From assembly GCA_032622095.1 (NCBI GenBank), contig CP136069.1, positions 10,622,036-10,686,035 of the forward strand: a stretch of DNA of 64,000 bases. The letters run 5' to 3'. The notes below the pieces were generated by a model, which did not search any database, was not told the origin of the DNA, and saw nothing but the letters and a program-made list of their open reading frames with translations. A program made the translations under genes and the position numbers. Source of the DNA: Siphonodentalium dalli. Taxonomy: Eukaryota; Mollusca; Scaphopoda; Gadilida; Siphonodentaliidae. Shown piece after piece: positions 20,579-30,075 of this stretch. Positions within the stretch are counted from its first letter, which is position 1. The number at the start of each line of letters is the position of its first letter.

Positions 20579-20787
20579 CTGATTAATCGACTCCTTAACC
20601 ACAGCAGAATTGTGGGTAACTTTCCAGGATTTAGTCGGAAATATGGCTTGTTGCCATTCATCAGAAAGCTCTCACTGAAAGCTTTCCGATGAATGGCAAC
20701 AAGCCATATTTCCGATTAAATCCGGAAAAATTACCCAAAATTCTGCTGTGGTTAAGGAGTCGATTATTTAGGGCATTACATGTACAC
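20579..20787. mobile_element. Family A copy 9 (outer left end lost)
   Basis: Starts at TGATTAATCGACTCCTTAAC, without CAGTAATGCCC; full right arm ending GGGCATTACATGTA. Confidence 0.75.
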
Positions 20788-20797
20788 AGTGATCGAG

Positions 20798-20999
20798 CCT
20801 TGAAGTACTAGTAGTGTGTCTGTCATTTGCAGATTGAGGTCCCCAGAGGGTGAATTTAGTGATGGTACCCCGCCATAGCATAACCAAATTCACCCTCTGG
20901 CGACCTCATTCTGCTTAGACCTCAACTGCTATGGGAGACCTACATGTAGGATCAGATTGAATTAGTTCCCCAGTTGAAGTTGGGGATGTTCACCCATTC
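20798..20999. mobile_element. Family F copy 9 (partial)
   Basis: GAGCCTTGAAGTA..GTGTGTCTGTCATTTGCAG, hairpin, then spacer to GGGGATGTTCACCCATT, where a family A arm begins. Confidence 0.65.
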
Positions 21000-21091
21000 A
21001 ATGGCAACAAGCCATATTTCCGACTAAATCCTGAAAAATTACCCATAATTCTGCTGTGGTTACGAAGTCGATTATTTAGGGCATTACTGTA
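21000..21091 (-). mobile_element. Family A copy 10, right arm only
   Basis: AATGGCAACAAGCCATATTT through GGGCATTACTGTA; no left arm. Confidence 0.75.
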
Positions 21092-21783
21092 TTTATAAAT
21101 CAAAATATTTATTTCATAGAATAGAATTTCTCAAACTCTACCTTGACATCAATTTATCCGAATTAAGTTCAAAATAAACAAATATGATTTTTGAACATTA
21201 CTAGTACACATTTTTCAATGCGGCAGGTGCCTTCTCTTTGCATCAATTGAGCTGTTTTCTGTTGGCCTGTCAACAGTAGCTCAATTCATTAACGCTGAGA
21301 AAATTATTGCTTTGATATTTTTTAGTAATCAGTCAGTGAACAGAAGGCTGGTACAGCAGTTAAGACATGTCGACCTTTGACATTTAATACGTCCCTTAAT
21401 AGGTCTCCTTATAAGAGACGAGATCAAGATTAAGAGTACGATAAACCTGTACAAAGATTGATCACAATGACAAAATATTCTGAAACTGAAATCACCCTGA
21501 TGACATAAATTTTCAAAGGTCAGAATCTTCTTTTGTGATATACAAGAACGAAGATTTATCAGCAAAGATATAATTAAGGCCAAAAAATAAAAAATCTGTG
21601 TTCCCAGGCACCTCCCTATCACTAAAATGTTCTCTGACACCTCCCTCAGCACGGAAATTATCTTTTAAAAAGTCTTGTCGAACGTTTTTTTCAATAATTT
21701 ATGTTAAAAATATTGGATTGGAACAATAGAATTTTGTTATCCAGATTTTGAGAAAAAAATTAATTAAACAGCCTCAATTTTTT
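21092..21783. other. Unassigned AT-rich stretch
   Basis: No supported gene; one 107-codon minus-strand open frame (21329-21652) has no recognisable motif. A small inverted repeat, ATTGAGCTGTT and AACAGTAGCTCAAT, lies at about 21247-21283. Confidence 0.4.
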
Positions 21784-22155
21784 TACCCTGTTCCAATGCA
21801 TTCTCTTATATATGCGAGTCGACCATAGGTCGCCTCGCATATATAAGAGAATGTATTGGCTTAACAATTTTTATCATGTTTTTTAAATAAATGTTTCTTA
21901 CAATTTTTAGGACATAAAATAAAAAAATATCCATTACCCTGCAGGGATCCCCACACATATATAGAAGCACATAGAAGAGTGTCGTCTGCTCATGTCTGCC
22001 TGGGGCTCTGTATGGGTGAAATTATAAAATTGTTAAAGAATACAAGAACAAATTATTAAAATTGTAAAAAATTGTTAGGACAATGCATTCTCTTATATAT
22101 GCGAGGCGACCTATGGTCGACTCGCATATATAAGAGAATGCATTGGCACAGGGTA
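21784..22155. mobile_element. Family J double-hairpin element copy 1
   Basis: 372 nt. Ends TACCCTGTTCCAATGCATTC and the inverse GCATTGGCACAGGGTA. Each end is itself a ~67-nt palindrome with the GCGAGTCGACC-ATA-GGTCGCCTCGC core; the spacer contains CCCTGCAGGG and TCTGCTCATGTCTG. It equals the hairpin part of families B and I but stands alone, without TTAA and CCCTTT ends. Flanks are T-rich and A-rich, so the duplicated target (possibly TA) is unresolved. Confidence 0.75.
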
Positions 22156-22318
22156 AAAATATCAATACTTAAATTGAGATCTAATTGCCTGAGAACACAG
22201 ATATATTATCTTATTAGCCTAAGTATGATGATGTGCATTCAGGCTGAGTTATTGTGATATCATGCAATAAGCATACAATCATTTTCTGCTGGTCAAATGA
22301 ACATGGAATGCACAGTAT

Positions 22319-22463
22319 TACAGTAATGCCCTAAATAATCGACTCCTTTACCACGGCATAATTATGGGTAACTTTTCAGGATTTAGATGGAAATACAGCT
22401 TGTTGCCATTCATCGGAAAGCTCTCAGTGGTTAAGGAGTCGATTATTTAGGGCATTACTGTAC
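22319..22463. mobile_element. Family A copy 11 (right arm shortened)
   Basis: ACAGTAATGCCCTAAATAAT..GGAAAGCTCTCAG, then GGTTAAGGAGTCGATTATTT and GGGCATTACTGTA. Confidence 0.8.
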
Positions 22464-22763
22464 TTTAAAACTTAAACCCCTGTTTTTTTCAAACCATATT
22501 TAATCAGATTAAATACTAACCACAATATGAAATAGTTTCATAATCGTAATCCAGAACTTCAATTTATATTACAATGTATCTCCCCTGCAATTAATTAAAA
22601 AACTTGCTCCCTGCTATATACCTAATAAACTACATGTAAGTGACCCCCCCCCCCCCCACTCAACGATGAACGTCAATTGACACTAAATCAACACCATTGA
22701 TTGACCAAATCATGAGGGAACCAATCATGAGAGGTCATCGGCGGAAGGGGCCATACCGGTACA

Positions 22764-22981
22764 TACAGTAATGTCCTAAGTAATCGACCCCTTAACCACA
22801 GCAGAATTATGGGTAACTTTTCAGGATTTAGTCGGAAATATGGCTTGTTGCCATTCATCGGAAAGCTCTCCTCGTGAGCTTTCCGATGAATGGCAACAAG
22901 CCATATTTCCGACTAAATCCTGAAAAGTTAACCATAATTCGGCTGTGATTAAGGAGTCGATTATTTAAGGCATTACTGTAC
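22764..22981. mobile_element. Family A copy 12, full length
   Basis: TACAGTAATGTCCTAAGTAA..AAGCTCTCCTCGTGAGCTT..TTAAGGCATTACTGTA; complete two-arm palindrome. Confidence 0.85.
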
Positions 22982-23091
22982 ATGTGTATATAGTGTTTTG
23001 GCTCAATTTCATAAAGAAATTTATAGCTGTTATTATTAACTTATTAAATGTACTGGTATATCATTATGGTTGAGGGTTTTTTCATGATATG

Positions 23092-23144
23092 GGCAGAATT
23101 ATGGGTAAGTGGTTAAGGAGTCGATTATTTAGGGCATTACTGTA
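23092..23144 (-). mobile_element. Family A copy 13, terminal fragment
   Basis: GGCAGAATTATGGGTAAG followed by GGTTAAGGAGTCGATTATTT and GGGCATTACTGTA. Confidence 0.7.
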
Positions 23145-23234
23145 TAGTGTTTTGGCTCAATTTTATAAAGAAATTTAAAGCAGTTATAAAATGTCTATCA
23201 TTCAGGTTGAGGTCTTTTTTTCCAGAGTACCAGT

Positions 23235-23376
23235 ATACAGTAATGCCCTAAGTAATCGACTCCTTAACCACATCAGAATTATGGGTGACTTTTCAGGATT
23301 TAGTTGGAAATATTGCTGAAAAGTTACCTATAATTCTGCTGTGGTTAAGGAGTAGATTACTTAGGGCATTACCGAT
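23235..23376. mobile_element. Family A copy 14, centre deleted
   Basis: TACAGTAATGCCCTAAGTAA..TTAGTTGGAAATATTGC, joined directly to the inverse arm from CTGAAAAGTTACC to GGGCATTACCG. Confidence 0.75.
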
Positions 23377-23776
23377 ATATGAGTGTGGAATATACATGTA
23401 TTTATCAACCTATTTCAAATCCAGTGACACAAGTGAACACCAGAAATGCCCAATCTCTATATGTATAAGTATAACTTAATGTACAATGTACCAGTTCATG
23501 CATTGTCCATTAATTTAATATTTATGGCTCAACAATAATTTGTCACGAATGACAAAGCATACTAACCACAATCAGAAATACCTTTGTAATCCAGGACTTC
23601 AATTTAAATTATCACCCTTCCACAGAATTAAAAGACTGGTTCACTGACCATTTAAATCTAATAAACTAAGTGCTGCCTGCTCCATGAAGAATGTCAATAG
23701 ACACTAAATCACAGCTATTGATAGACCCAATCAGGAGAGGTCATCGGGGAAGGGCAGTACATAGTAGATTTAAAAT

Positions 23777-24234
23777 GTTCAAGGCAGGGAATCTTAAATA
23801 AACAAAACGTTAGAAATCATCACCTGTTCTTGAAAAATTGTGTTTATAATTGAATATGACATAATTGCATCACCTGCTGGATGCGTTAAGCATAACGCTG
23901 CAAATCTTTACAATCGAACAGGGTATTGTAAAATGATTGCCTCCGAGTTATGAGACAGATTGGCAATTGATTTTCCGAACGATGAGTCACAGCAAGAATG
24001 AATGAGATTCTACTGTGGGGAGACCCTGACTTAATCATGCAAGCTGCTTGGAATACGCCAGGAATACATGGGAAGACGTGGAATACTCAACGATTACGTG
24101 GGACGGTTTATTGATCAATTGCAGGGAGGACTGTGCAGTTAGTAAAATAAACAGATGGGCCAATGGTCGTAAATAAACTATGTGCTGCCTTATGCATAAA
24201 TGTTACTGGGAATTCCTAATAGCTACATACATGT
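23777..24234. other. Unassigned spacer
   Basis: No element or gene recognised. AATAAACTATGTGCTGCC near 24172 echoes the duplication at 22500-23776. Confidence 0.4.
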
Positions 24235-24489
24235 ACACTAATGCCCTAAATAATTGACTCCTTAACCAGAGCAGAATTATGGGTAACTTTTCAGGATTTA
24301 GTCGGAAATATGGCTTGTTGCCATTCATTGGAAAGCTCTCAGTGAGAGCTTTCCAATGAATGGCAACAAGCCATATTTCAGTGAGAGCTTTCCGATGAAT
24401 GGCAACAAGCCATATTTCCGACTAAATCCTGAAAAGTTACCCATAATTCTGCTGTGGTTAAGGAGTTGATTATTTAGGGCATTACTGTA
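24235..24489. mobile_element. Family A copy 15 with an internal duplication of the turn
   Basis: Both arms present. The segment AGTGAGAGCTTTCC.ATGAATGGCAACAAGCC occurs twice in a row (24342-24381 and 24380-24418), lengthening one arm. Confidence 0.8.
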
Positions 24490-24654
24490 GCTACCAGTCA
24501 GAGATATACGGCTTGAGAAATCTCCATTGGGAAGGGGGCAATCAACTAAGTATTTTCTAATTGCAACTTCTTCTTGAACCACACCCAAATTCCTTCATTT
24601 TAAGTTGCAGGTTATTTTAATCCAATCCCCCCCCCTTTTGGGTTGCAATTTTCC
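24490..24654. other. Spacer
   Basis: Nothing recognised apart from a short C run (about 24628-24636). Confidence 0.4.
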
Positions 24655-24712
24655 AAATGCATTGGCAGAGTTTTCACAAAATTTCAGGAAGCCCCAGTCA
24701 TGGAAGGGTTAA
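24655..24712 (-). mobile_element. Family C solo right end
   Basis: AATGCATTGGCAGAG..TTTCAGGAAGCCCCAGTCAT and GGAAGGG-TTAA (24709-24712), with no left half. Confidence 0.65.
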
Positions 24713-24723
24713 TTAAAAATGTT

Positions 24724-24906
24724 CTACATTAATGCCCTAAATAATCGACTCCTTAACCACAGCAGAATTATGGGTAATTTTTCAGGATTTAGCTCCCCGA
24801 GAGCTTTCGGAATGAATGGCAACAAGCCATATTTCCGACTAAATCCTGAAATGTTACCCATAATTCTGCTGTGGTTACGGAGTCGATTATTTAGGGCATT
24901 ACTGTA
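24724..24906. mobile_element. Family A copy 16
   Basis: TACATTAATGCCCTAAATAA..CAGGATTTAG, centre lost, then GAGAGCTTTCGGAATGAATG..GGGCATTACTGTA. Confidence 0.8.
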
Positions 24907-24919
24907 ACTGTACCCGCAA

Positions 24920-25240
24920 ACAAGTCTGGAAATAGTGTCTCTGTCATTTGCAGAATGAGGTTCCCAGAGGGTGAATTTAGTAACGCTATCCTACACTCTG
25001 GGCTATCATCACTAATTCATCCTCTGGGAACCTCATTCTGCTTAGGCCTCAACTGCTACATGTATGGGGGAACCTGGTATCAGGTTGAACTTCCCCAGTT
25101 GAAGTTGGTGATATCCACCTATTACTCACCTCGTTGATGCATTTTCTCTTCTGTAAATTGGGGAGAATTTGGTGAAGCTAGCCTGCTGTGCGGGATAGCA
25201 TCACTAATTTCACCCTCTGGGGATCTCATTCTGCACATTT
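24920..25240. mobile_element. Family F copy 10
   Basis: CAAGTCTGGAAATAGTGTCT, left hairpin, spacer with CCCCAGTTGAAGTTGG, right hairpin to ATCTCATTCTGC; right outer end missing. Confidence 0.7.
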
Positions 25241-25260
25241 AGAATAATTTAAAAGACACT

Positions 25261-25662
25261 TTAACCCTTTACCCAACAAACCGGCCAAAACCGGCCAAAT
25301 AAAGCTTCAACAGCCTAAAATATCTTCGGTCTGTCTCAATAGAACCATACAAATATGGATATCATTGGAACCGGCTCCTTGACCACATTGTGATAGTTAC
25401 AGTTATGCCCTGTGCCAATGCATTCTCTTATATATGCGAGTCGACCATAGGTCGCCTCGCATATATAAGAGAATGCATTGGCCTAAAAAAAAATCCTTTT
25501 TTTAACACTTTTTACCATTTTTTCTTACATTCTTTAACAATTTTATAATTTTTAATGTGTTAAGCCAATGCATTCTCTTATATATGCGAGGCGACCTATG
25601 GTCGACTCGCATATATAAGAGAATGCATTGGCACAGGGCCGTTCTGTTGGGTAAAGGGTTAA
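25261..25662 (+). mobile_element. Family B copy 6
   Basis: TTAA at 25261-25264 and 25659-25662; complete, with both hairpins. Confidence 0.9.
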
Positions 25663-25901
25663 CCCCAAATCAATAATAAAAATTCATGAATGGAGCTGTT
25701 ATTAAATATGATGATATGATTATGTCTTTGAATGAAAACAGATTTCTATCGGCACCTTGCTGATTGGTTTTATTCATAGCATCAATTAGCTATCTGGACT
25801 GGTGCGATTCATCTTCATATGTGACTCACTGACGATTGATGAGTAATAACCCAATGATGGACTAAACTTTCAACAGTTGGAAATTTCATGCCTGTAACAA
25901 C
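25663..25901. other. Unassigned spacer
   Basis: No gene or repeat recognised. Confidence 0.4.
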
Positions 25902-26109
25902 AGAGAGCTTTCCGATGAATGGCAACAAGCCATATTTCCGACTAAATCCAGAGAGCTTTCCGATGAATGGTAACAAGAATGAGGTACATTAATGCCCTAA
26001 ATAATTGACTCCTTAACCACAGCAGAATTGTGGGTAATTTTTAAGGATTTAGTCGGAAATATGGCTTGTTGCCATCCATCGGAAAGCTCTCAGTGATTCA
26101 GTGTAGCTG
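25902..26109. mobile_element. Family A copy 17, rearranged
   Basis: Two right-arm pieces (GAGAGCTTTCCGATGAATGG at 25903 and 25951) precede a left arm ACATTAATGCCCTAAATAAT..CATCGGAAAGCTCTCAGTGA. It ends with the linker TTCAGTGTAGCTG next to family F. Confidence 0.65.
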
Positions 26110-26348
26110 CAAACCTTGAAATAGGGTGTCTGTCATTTGCAGAATGAGGTCCCCAGAGGGTGAATTTAGTGATGCTACCCCGCATAGCGGGCTAGCATCA
26201 CCAAATTCACCCTCTGGGGACCTCATTCTGCTTACATCTCCCAGAGGGTAAATTTGGTGATGCTAGTCCGCTATGCGGGGTAGCATCACTAAATTCACCC
26301 TCTGGGAACCTCATTCTGCAAATGACAGACACCCTATTTCAAGGCTTG
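26110..26348. mobile_element. Family F copy 11, two hairpins, flanked by a ~38-bp direct repeat
   Basis: CAAACCTTGAAATAGGGTGT..hairpin..TTACATCTCCC..hairpin..CCCTATTTCAAGGCTTG. The flank CCATCC.TTGGAAAGCTCTC plus CAGTGATTCAGTG.AGCTG occurs on both sides (about 26072-26109 and 26350-26388). Confidence 0.7.
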
Positions 26349-26388
26349 TTGCCATCCATTGGAAAGCTCTCAGTGATTCAGTGAAGCT

Positions 26389-26661
26389 GTAATAGTTTCC
26401 AGAGATAGTATAAAGTAGAAGTCAAAAGACTGAAGTTCAAGATACTCTCAATTTCTTCACCTTTCTGTGTTGTGTGACCCACAGATGCGAGTCTTTATGA
26501 CTGTATCAGAAACTGCCTATACAGCAGAGTGCTCTACCTATCGTTAGCTTATGTCAGCTTCCGGTGGGTAAGACATGGTACATGTACCTCTATTTGTGGA
26601 CTCTTATGCTATAGGGCATCCCCCCCCTCTACTCACAAAAAATAGGGTGAAGTGGCCAATT
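26389..26661. other. Unassigned spacer
   Basis: No supported feature. Confidence 0.4.
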
Positions 26662-27059
26662 TTAACCCTTTACCCAACAGAAGGGCCCTGTGCCAATGCA
26701 TTCTCTTATATATGCGAGTCGACCATAGGTCGCCTCGCATATATAAGAGAATGCATTGGCTTAACATATTAAAAATTATAAAATTGTTAAAGATTGTAAG
26801 AAAAAATGGTAAAAAGTGTTAAAAGTGTTTTTTTTAGGCCAATGCATTCTCTTATATATGCGAGGCGACCTATGGTCGACTCGCATATATAAGAGAATGC
26901 ATTGGCACAGGGTATAACTGTAACTATCACAATGTGGTCAAGGAGCCGGTTCCAATGATATCCATATTTGTATGGTTCTATTGAGACAGACCGAAGATAT
27001 TTTAGGCTGTTGAAGCTTTATTTGGCCGGTTTTGGCCGGTTTGTTGGGTAAAGGGTTAA
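26662..27059 (-). mobile_element. Family B copy 7
   Basis: TTAA at 26662-26665 and 27056-27059; reverse orientation, both hairpins intact, GGCCGGTTTTGGCCGG near the right end. Confidence 0.9.
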
Positions 27060-27187
27060 GGAGAAGATATCTCCCAATTCGCCCTCTCGGTTGGTCCATG
27101 GAAATACATGTATTGTAGCTGTTACAGTGTCACCAAAGGTAGAGGGATAATGTCGCAAGATCTCTACTCATCCTTGTTTAACGGCCA

Positions 27188-27543
27188 TACCCTGCTGGAC
27201 AAAACAAGTGTTCACTTAACCACGGTTAGCATTGCCACCGCGGCTGAAATGCAACTACACCGCGGCTCCACCGGCTAACTACAGTTGGGCCTCGGTGTAC
27301 TTGCCGCGGTGTACATTCATTAAACTATAAAAAGACGATACAAACCAGAAATCTAACCATGGTGTACATGCCGTTCGGCCGCGGTGTAGTTGCCGTTTGG
27401 CCATGGTGTACTTGCCGTTTGGCCACGGTGTACTTGCCGTTCGGCCACGGTGTACTTGCCGTTCGGCCAGTGCTCAACTGCAGTTACAACGAATGGCAAA
27501 TAGACCGCGGTGGCAATGGACACTTGTTGTGTCCAGTGGGGTA
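27188..27543 (-). mobile_element. Family D copy 4 with expanded internal units
   Basis: TA at 27188-27189 and 27542-27543; TACCCTGCTGGACAAAACAA to GTGTCCAGTGGGGTA. Positions 27365-27470 hold four to five tandem ~23-nt units of the form CGGTGTACTTGCCGTTTGGC. Confidence 0.8.
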
Positions 27544-27778
27544 TTCGTAGGGCGCGCATCTATAATCTCAAATCGACTCGACTGTGGAATCTCCACACAC
27601 CCCGTATTTGCAATTTGATGTTAATTAGTTGAATAAAAACGTGAATGCGATTCTGGGGTGAAGGTTGAGTATACATGTACATGTACTAGTACATGTAGCT
27701 CCTGTGACATTACCCCTCTACAGTCGCCAAATGTACATGTAGTGCTATAATTAATGCTACGTACGGTATGATAACAAG

Positions 27779-27971
27779 CAAGTCTGAATTTAGTGTGTCT
27801 GACTTTAGCAGAATGAGGTTCCCACAGGGTGAATTTAGTGATGCAATCCCGCAAGGTGGGCTAATGTCACCAAATTCACCCTCTAAGAACCTCATTCTGC
27901 TTGGGTTTCACACTGCTATGGGAGACCTAGAATCAGATTGAAGTTCCCCAGTTGGTGATATTCACCCATTA
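27779..27971. mobile_element. Family F copy 12 (partial)
   Basis: CAAGTCTGAATTTAGTGTGT, hairpin with loop CCCGCAAGGTGGGC, then spacer to GATATTCACCCATT. 27544-27778 before it contains TACATGTACATGTACTAG and nothing else recognised. Confidence 0.65.
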
Positions 27972-28001
27972 CAGTAATGCCCTAAATAATCAACTCCTTA
28001 A
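27972..28001 (+). mobile_element. Family A left-end fragment, broken at TTAA
   Basis: ACAGTAATGCCCTAAATAAT then CAACTCCTTAA, where family I begins; the remainder of A is not found on the other side. Confidence 0.65.
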
Positions 28002-28453
28002 CTCTTTGAGTGCCAGGGGCCGATCTCATCGGCCCTAAACCTACACAATAAGTTTGTTAACCCATTTAGTGCCAGGGGCCGATCTCATCGGCCCTAATTT
28101 ATGGTCTGTAGAGTGCCCTAAAAAAAATAAAAAAAATGAAATTGTTTTTTTGTTTTGTTTTTTTGTTTTGGGTTAGGCCAATGCATTCTCTTATATATGC
28201 GAGGCGACCTATGGTCGACTCGCATATATAAGAGAATGCATTGGCACAGGGTATATGGGTCGATACAAAAATCGGACCTGGCACTCAAAGGGTTAAAGAA
28301 TATAAGAATAAATTGTTAAAATTGTAAAAAAAAAAAAAAAAAAAAAAACATTGTTAGGCCAATGCATTCTCTTATATATGCGAGGCGACCTATGTGCATT
28401 GGCACAGGGTATATGGGTTGATACAAAAATCGACCTGGCACTCAAAGGGTTAA
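27998..28453. mobile_element. Family I piggyBac-type MITE (outer copy)
   Basis: TTAA at 27998-28001 and 28450-28453; ends CTCTTTGAGTGCCAGGGGCC and the inverse ACCTGGCACTCAAAGGG. It carries the same hairpin module as families B and J, truncated to AGGCGACCTATG, and an A run of 23 (28326-28348). Confidence 0.75.
28057..28296. mobile_element. Family I inner copy, nested in the outer one
   Basis: TTAA at 28057-28060 and 28293-28296; ends CCCATTTAGTGCCAGGGGCC and GACCTGGCACTCAAAGGG. Across the insertion the outer element would read GTTTG-TTAA-AGAATATAAGAA, matching ATTGTTAAAGAATACAAGAA in family J. Confidence 0.75.
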
Positions 28454-29177
28454 TTATTATATTAGATATCAATTTTTTAAATCTAATATTTTTCACCATC
28501 AAGACTTATTAGTGGCCCAGTAAAAAGTCTACGAGCCAACGGTCTCGGACCAAATTGCAGATGAGGCTTTGTGTTGATAATAAAGCCAAATTTCATTGAA
28601 CAACATGTTGATAAATAACACATTTCGGGCAATTTTATAATAGAGTTGACAGCGTTTATTTAGCATTATTTGTGGGCAATTAATCAATTCTGATAACTGA
28701 AGCGGCATTTCTAAAAATGTTGTTGTTGGAATCTGAATATATGGGGACCATCAAATCGGATTGAGTACCTTTAATTCATAGAAGAGATAACAAAATCAAT
28801 AAAGGAAGAATCATGATATCAGATGTACCAGAAGATAGAAATACTCAAGATGTATTCAGGGTCCCAGACCTCCAGTTACAACAACAACATCCATCGCCTT
28901 GGTGTTACAAGGAGTGGGACGGCCATACATGTATAGGAAGTAATTATCTCCCAGTATCGCGGCATCAGATGTACAAAAAGACAGAAATACTCAAGCGTAC
29001 ATCACCTTGTTGCTAATTTTGCCCGTACATGATTATCTTGAAGATCGCTATTAAACTGTAATAATGTCTACTGATTTCTATTTTTAGAATTTGTCTTTTG
29101 TTCAAAGGTTGCGAAAGATTACATGTGTGGGAGGTCTTTAAATCAATCGACATATGGAAGCAAGCCTGGATACATAT
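28454..29177. other. Unassigned stretch
   Basis: No recognised element. ATCAGATGTAC and AGAAATACTCAAG are repeated at 28817-28850 and 28964-28996. Short plus-strand frames here show no family motif. Confidence 0.4.
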
Positions 29178-29317
29178 ATACAGTAATGCCCTAAATAATC
29201 AATTCCTTAATCACAGCAGAATTATGGGTAACTTTTCAGGATTTAGTCGGAAATATGGCTTGTTGCCATTCATCGGAAAGCTCTCACTGAGAGTCGATTA
29301 GTTATGGCATTACTGTA
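29178..29317. mobile_element. Family A copy 18 (right arm almost lost)
   Basis: TACAGTAATGCCCTAAATAA..GGAAAGCTCTCACTGAGAG, then GTCGATTAGTTATGGCATTA and CTGTA. Confidence 0.8.
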
Positions 29318-29321
29318 CATG

Positions 29322-29545
29322 TAGTGAGTCTGACATTTGCAGAATGAAGTCCCTAGAGGGTGAATTTAGTGCCACTATCCTGCAGCAAGGTGGGCTAGCA
29401 TCACCAAATTCACCCTCTGTGAACCTCATTCTACAAACCATGTACATGTACATGTAGGCCTCATCTTCTGGGAAGTACATTTACCGTTACATGTATCTCA
29501 AATTAATGGGACCTCAATCTGGGATCAAGCATTTTCTGCTTACAG
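29322..29545. mobile_element. Family F copy 13 (partial)
   Basis: GAGTCTGACATTTGCAGAAT, hairpin with loop GCAGCAAGGTGGGC, spacer with CATCTTCTGGGAAGTAC. Confidence 0.6.
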
Positions 29546-29547
29546 TA

Positions 29548-29598
29548 ACCTACATGTACATGTACATGTATCATGTACATGTACAATGTACATGTATC
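29548..29598 (+). repeat. TACATGTA microsatellite cluster
   Basis: Overlapping TACATG units (ACATGTACATGTACATGTAT then CATGTACATGTACAATGTAC). Each unit is self-complementary. The same string is scattered through the whole left two-thirds of the window. Confidence 0.85.
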
Positions 29599-29754
29599 TC
29601 CTCAAATGCCATAATCAGTGTGGAAGGGAATAACGGTAAGGCCAAAATTTTAAATTGATCAAGATAGATAACTCTAGACAAGAAAGAATGGAAATATTTA
29701 TAGCATCAATTGAAAATAATTGAAGTTTTAATTTATGTGAAAAAAAAGTTTGAG

Positions 29755-29928
29755 CAAGCCTTGAAATAGGGTGTCTGTCATTTGCAGAATGAGGTCCCCA
29801 GAGGGTGAATTTAGTTATGCTACCCCACATAGCGGGCTAGCATCACCAAATTCACCCTCTGGGGACCTCATTCTGCTTACACCATAGCAGTTGAGGGCCT
29901 AAGACAGACACCCTATTTCAAGGCTTGA
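29755..29928. mobile_element. Family F copy 14
   Basis: CAAGCCTTGAAATAGGGTGT..hairpin..CATAGCAGTTGAGGGCC..GACACCCTATTTCAAGGCTTG. Confidence 0.75.
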
Positions 29929-29961
29929 GTTTTAGTATTACTGGTAAACTGCCTGTGGTAT

Positions 29962-30070
29962 CAGGGATGGATCAGTTCTCTCTTCACACTGTAACCGGTT
30001 TGGGTGCCAAAATTTCAGACGCCCACAAAAAATGGGGTCACGACTTTAGTGGAGGAAATATTACCTTAAT
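29962..30070 (+). mobile_element. hAT-like element fragment
   Basis: CAGGGATGGATCAG, then CACTGTAACCGGTTTGGG and CGCCCACAAAA, parallel to the left end of the complete hAT-like element at 41806. The right end is absent; the 56-bp array starts a few nucleotides later. Confidence 0.55.
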
Positions 30071-30075
30071 ATCCA

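Larger units (their letters stand above)
22500..23776 (+). repeat. Diverged direct duplication (about 250 nt, copies at 22500-22755 and 23570-23765)
   Basis: Shared order: ACTAACCACAAT, GTAATCCAGAACTTCAATTT, AATAAACTA, GACACTAAATCA, TTGATTGACC-type and GAGAGGTCATCGG. A C run of 14 (22644-22657) interrupts the first copy. A shorter duplication, TATAGTGTTTTGGCTCAATT, lies at about 22988 and 23144. Confidence 0.6.

Noticed and set aside
28051-28110. GGCCGATCTCATCGGCC as a regulatory operator
   Set aside because: It is a short palindrome within the end of family I and recurs with it, so the transposon explains it.
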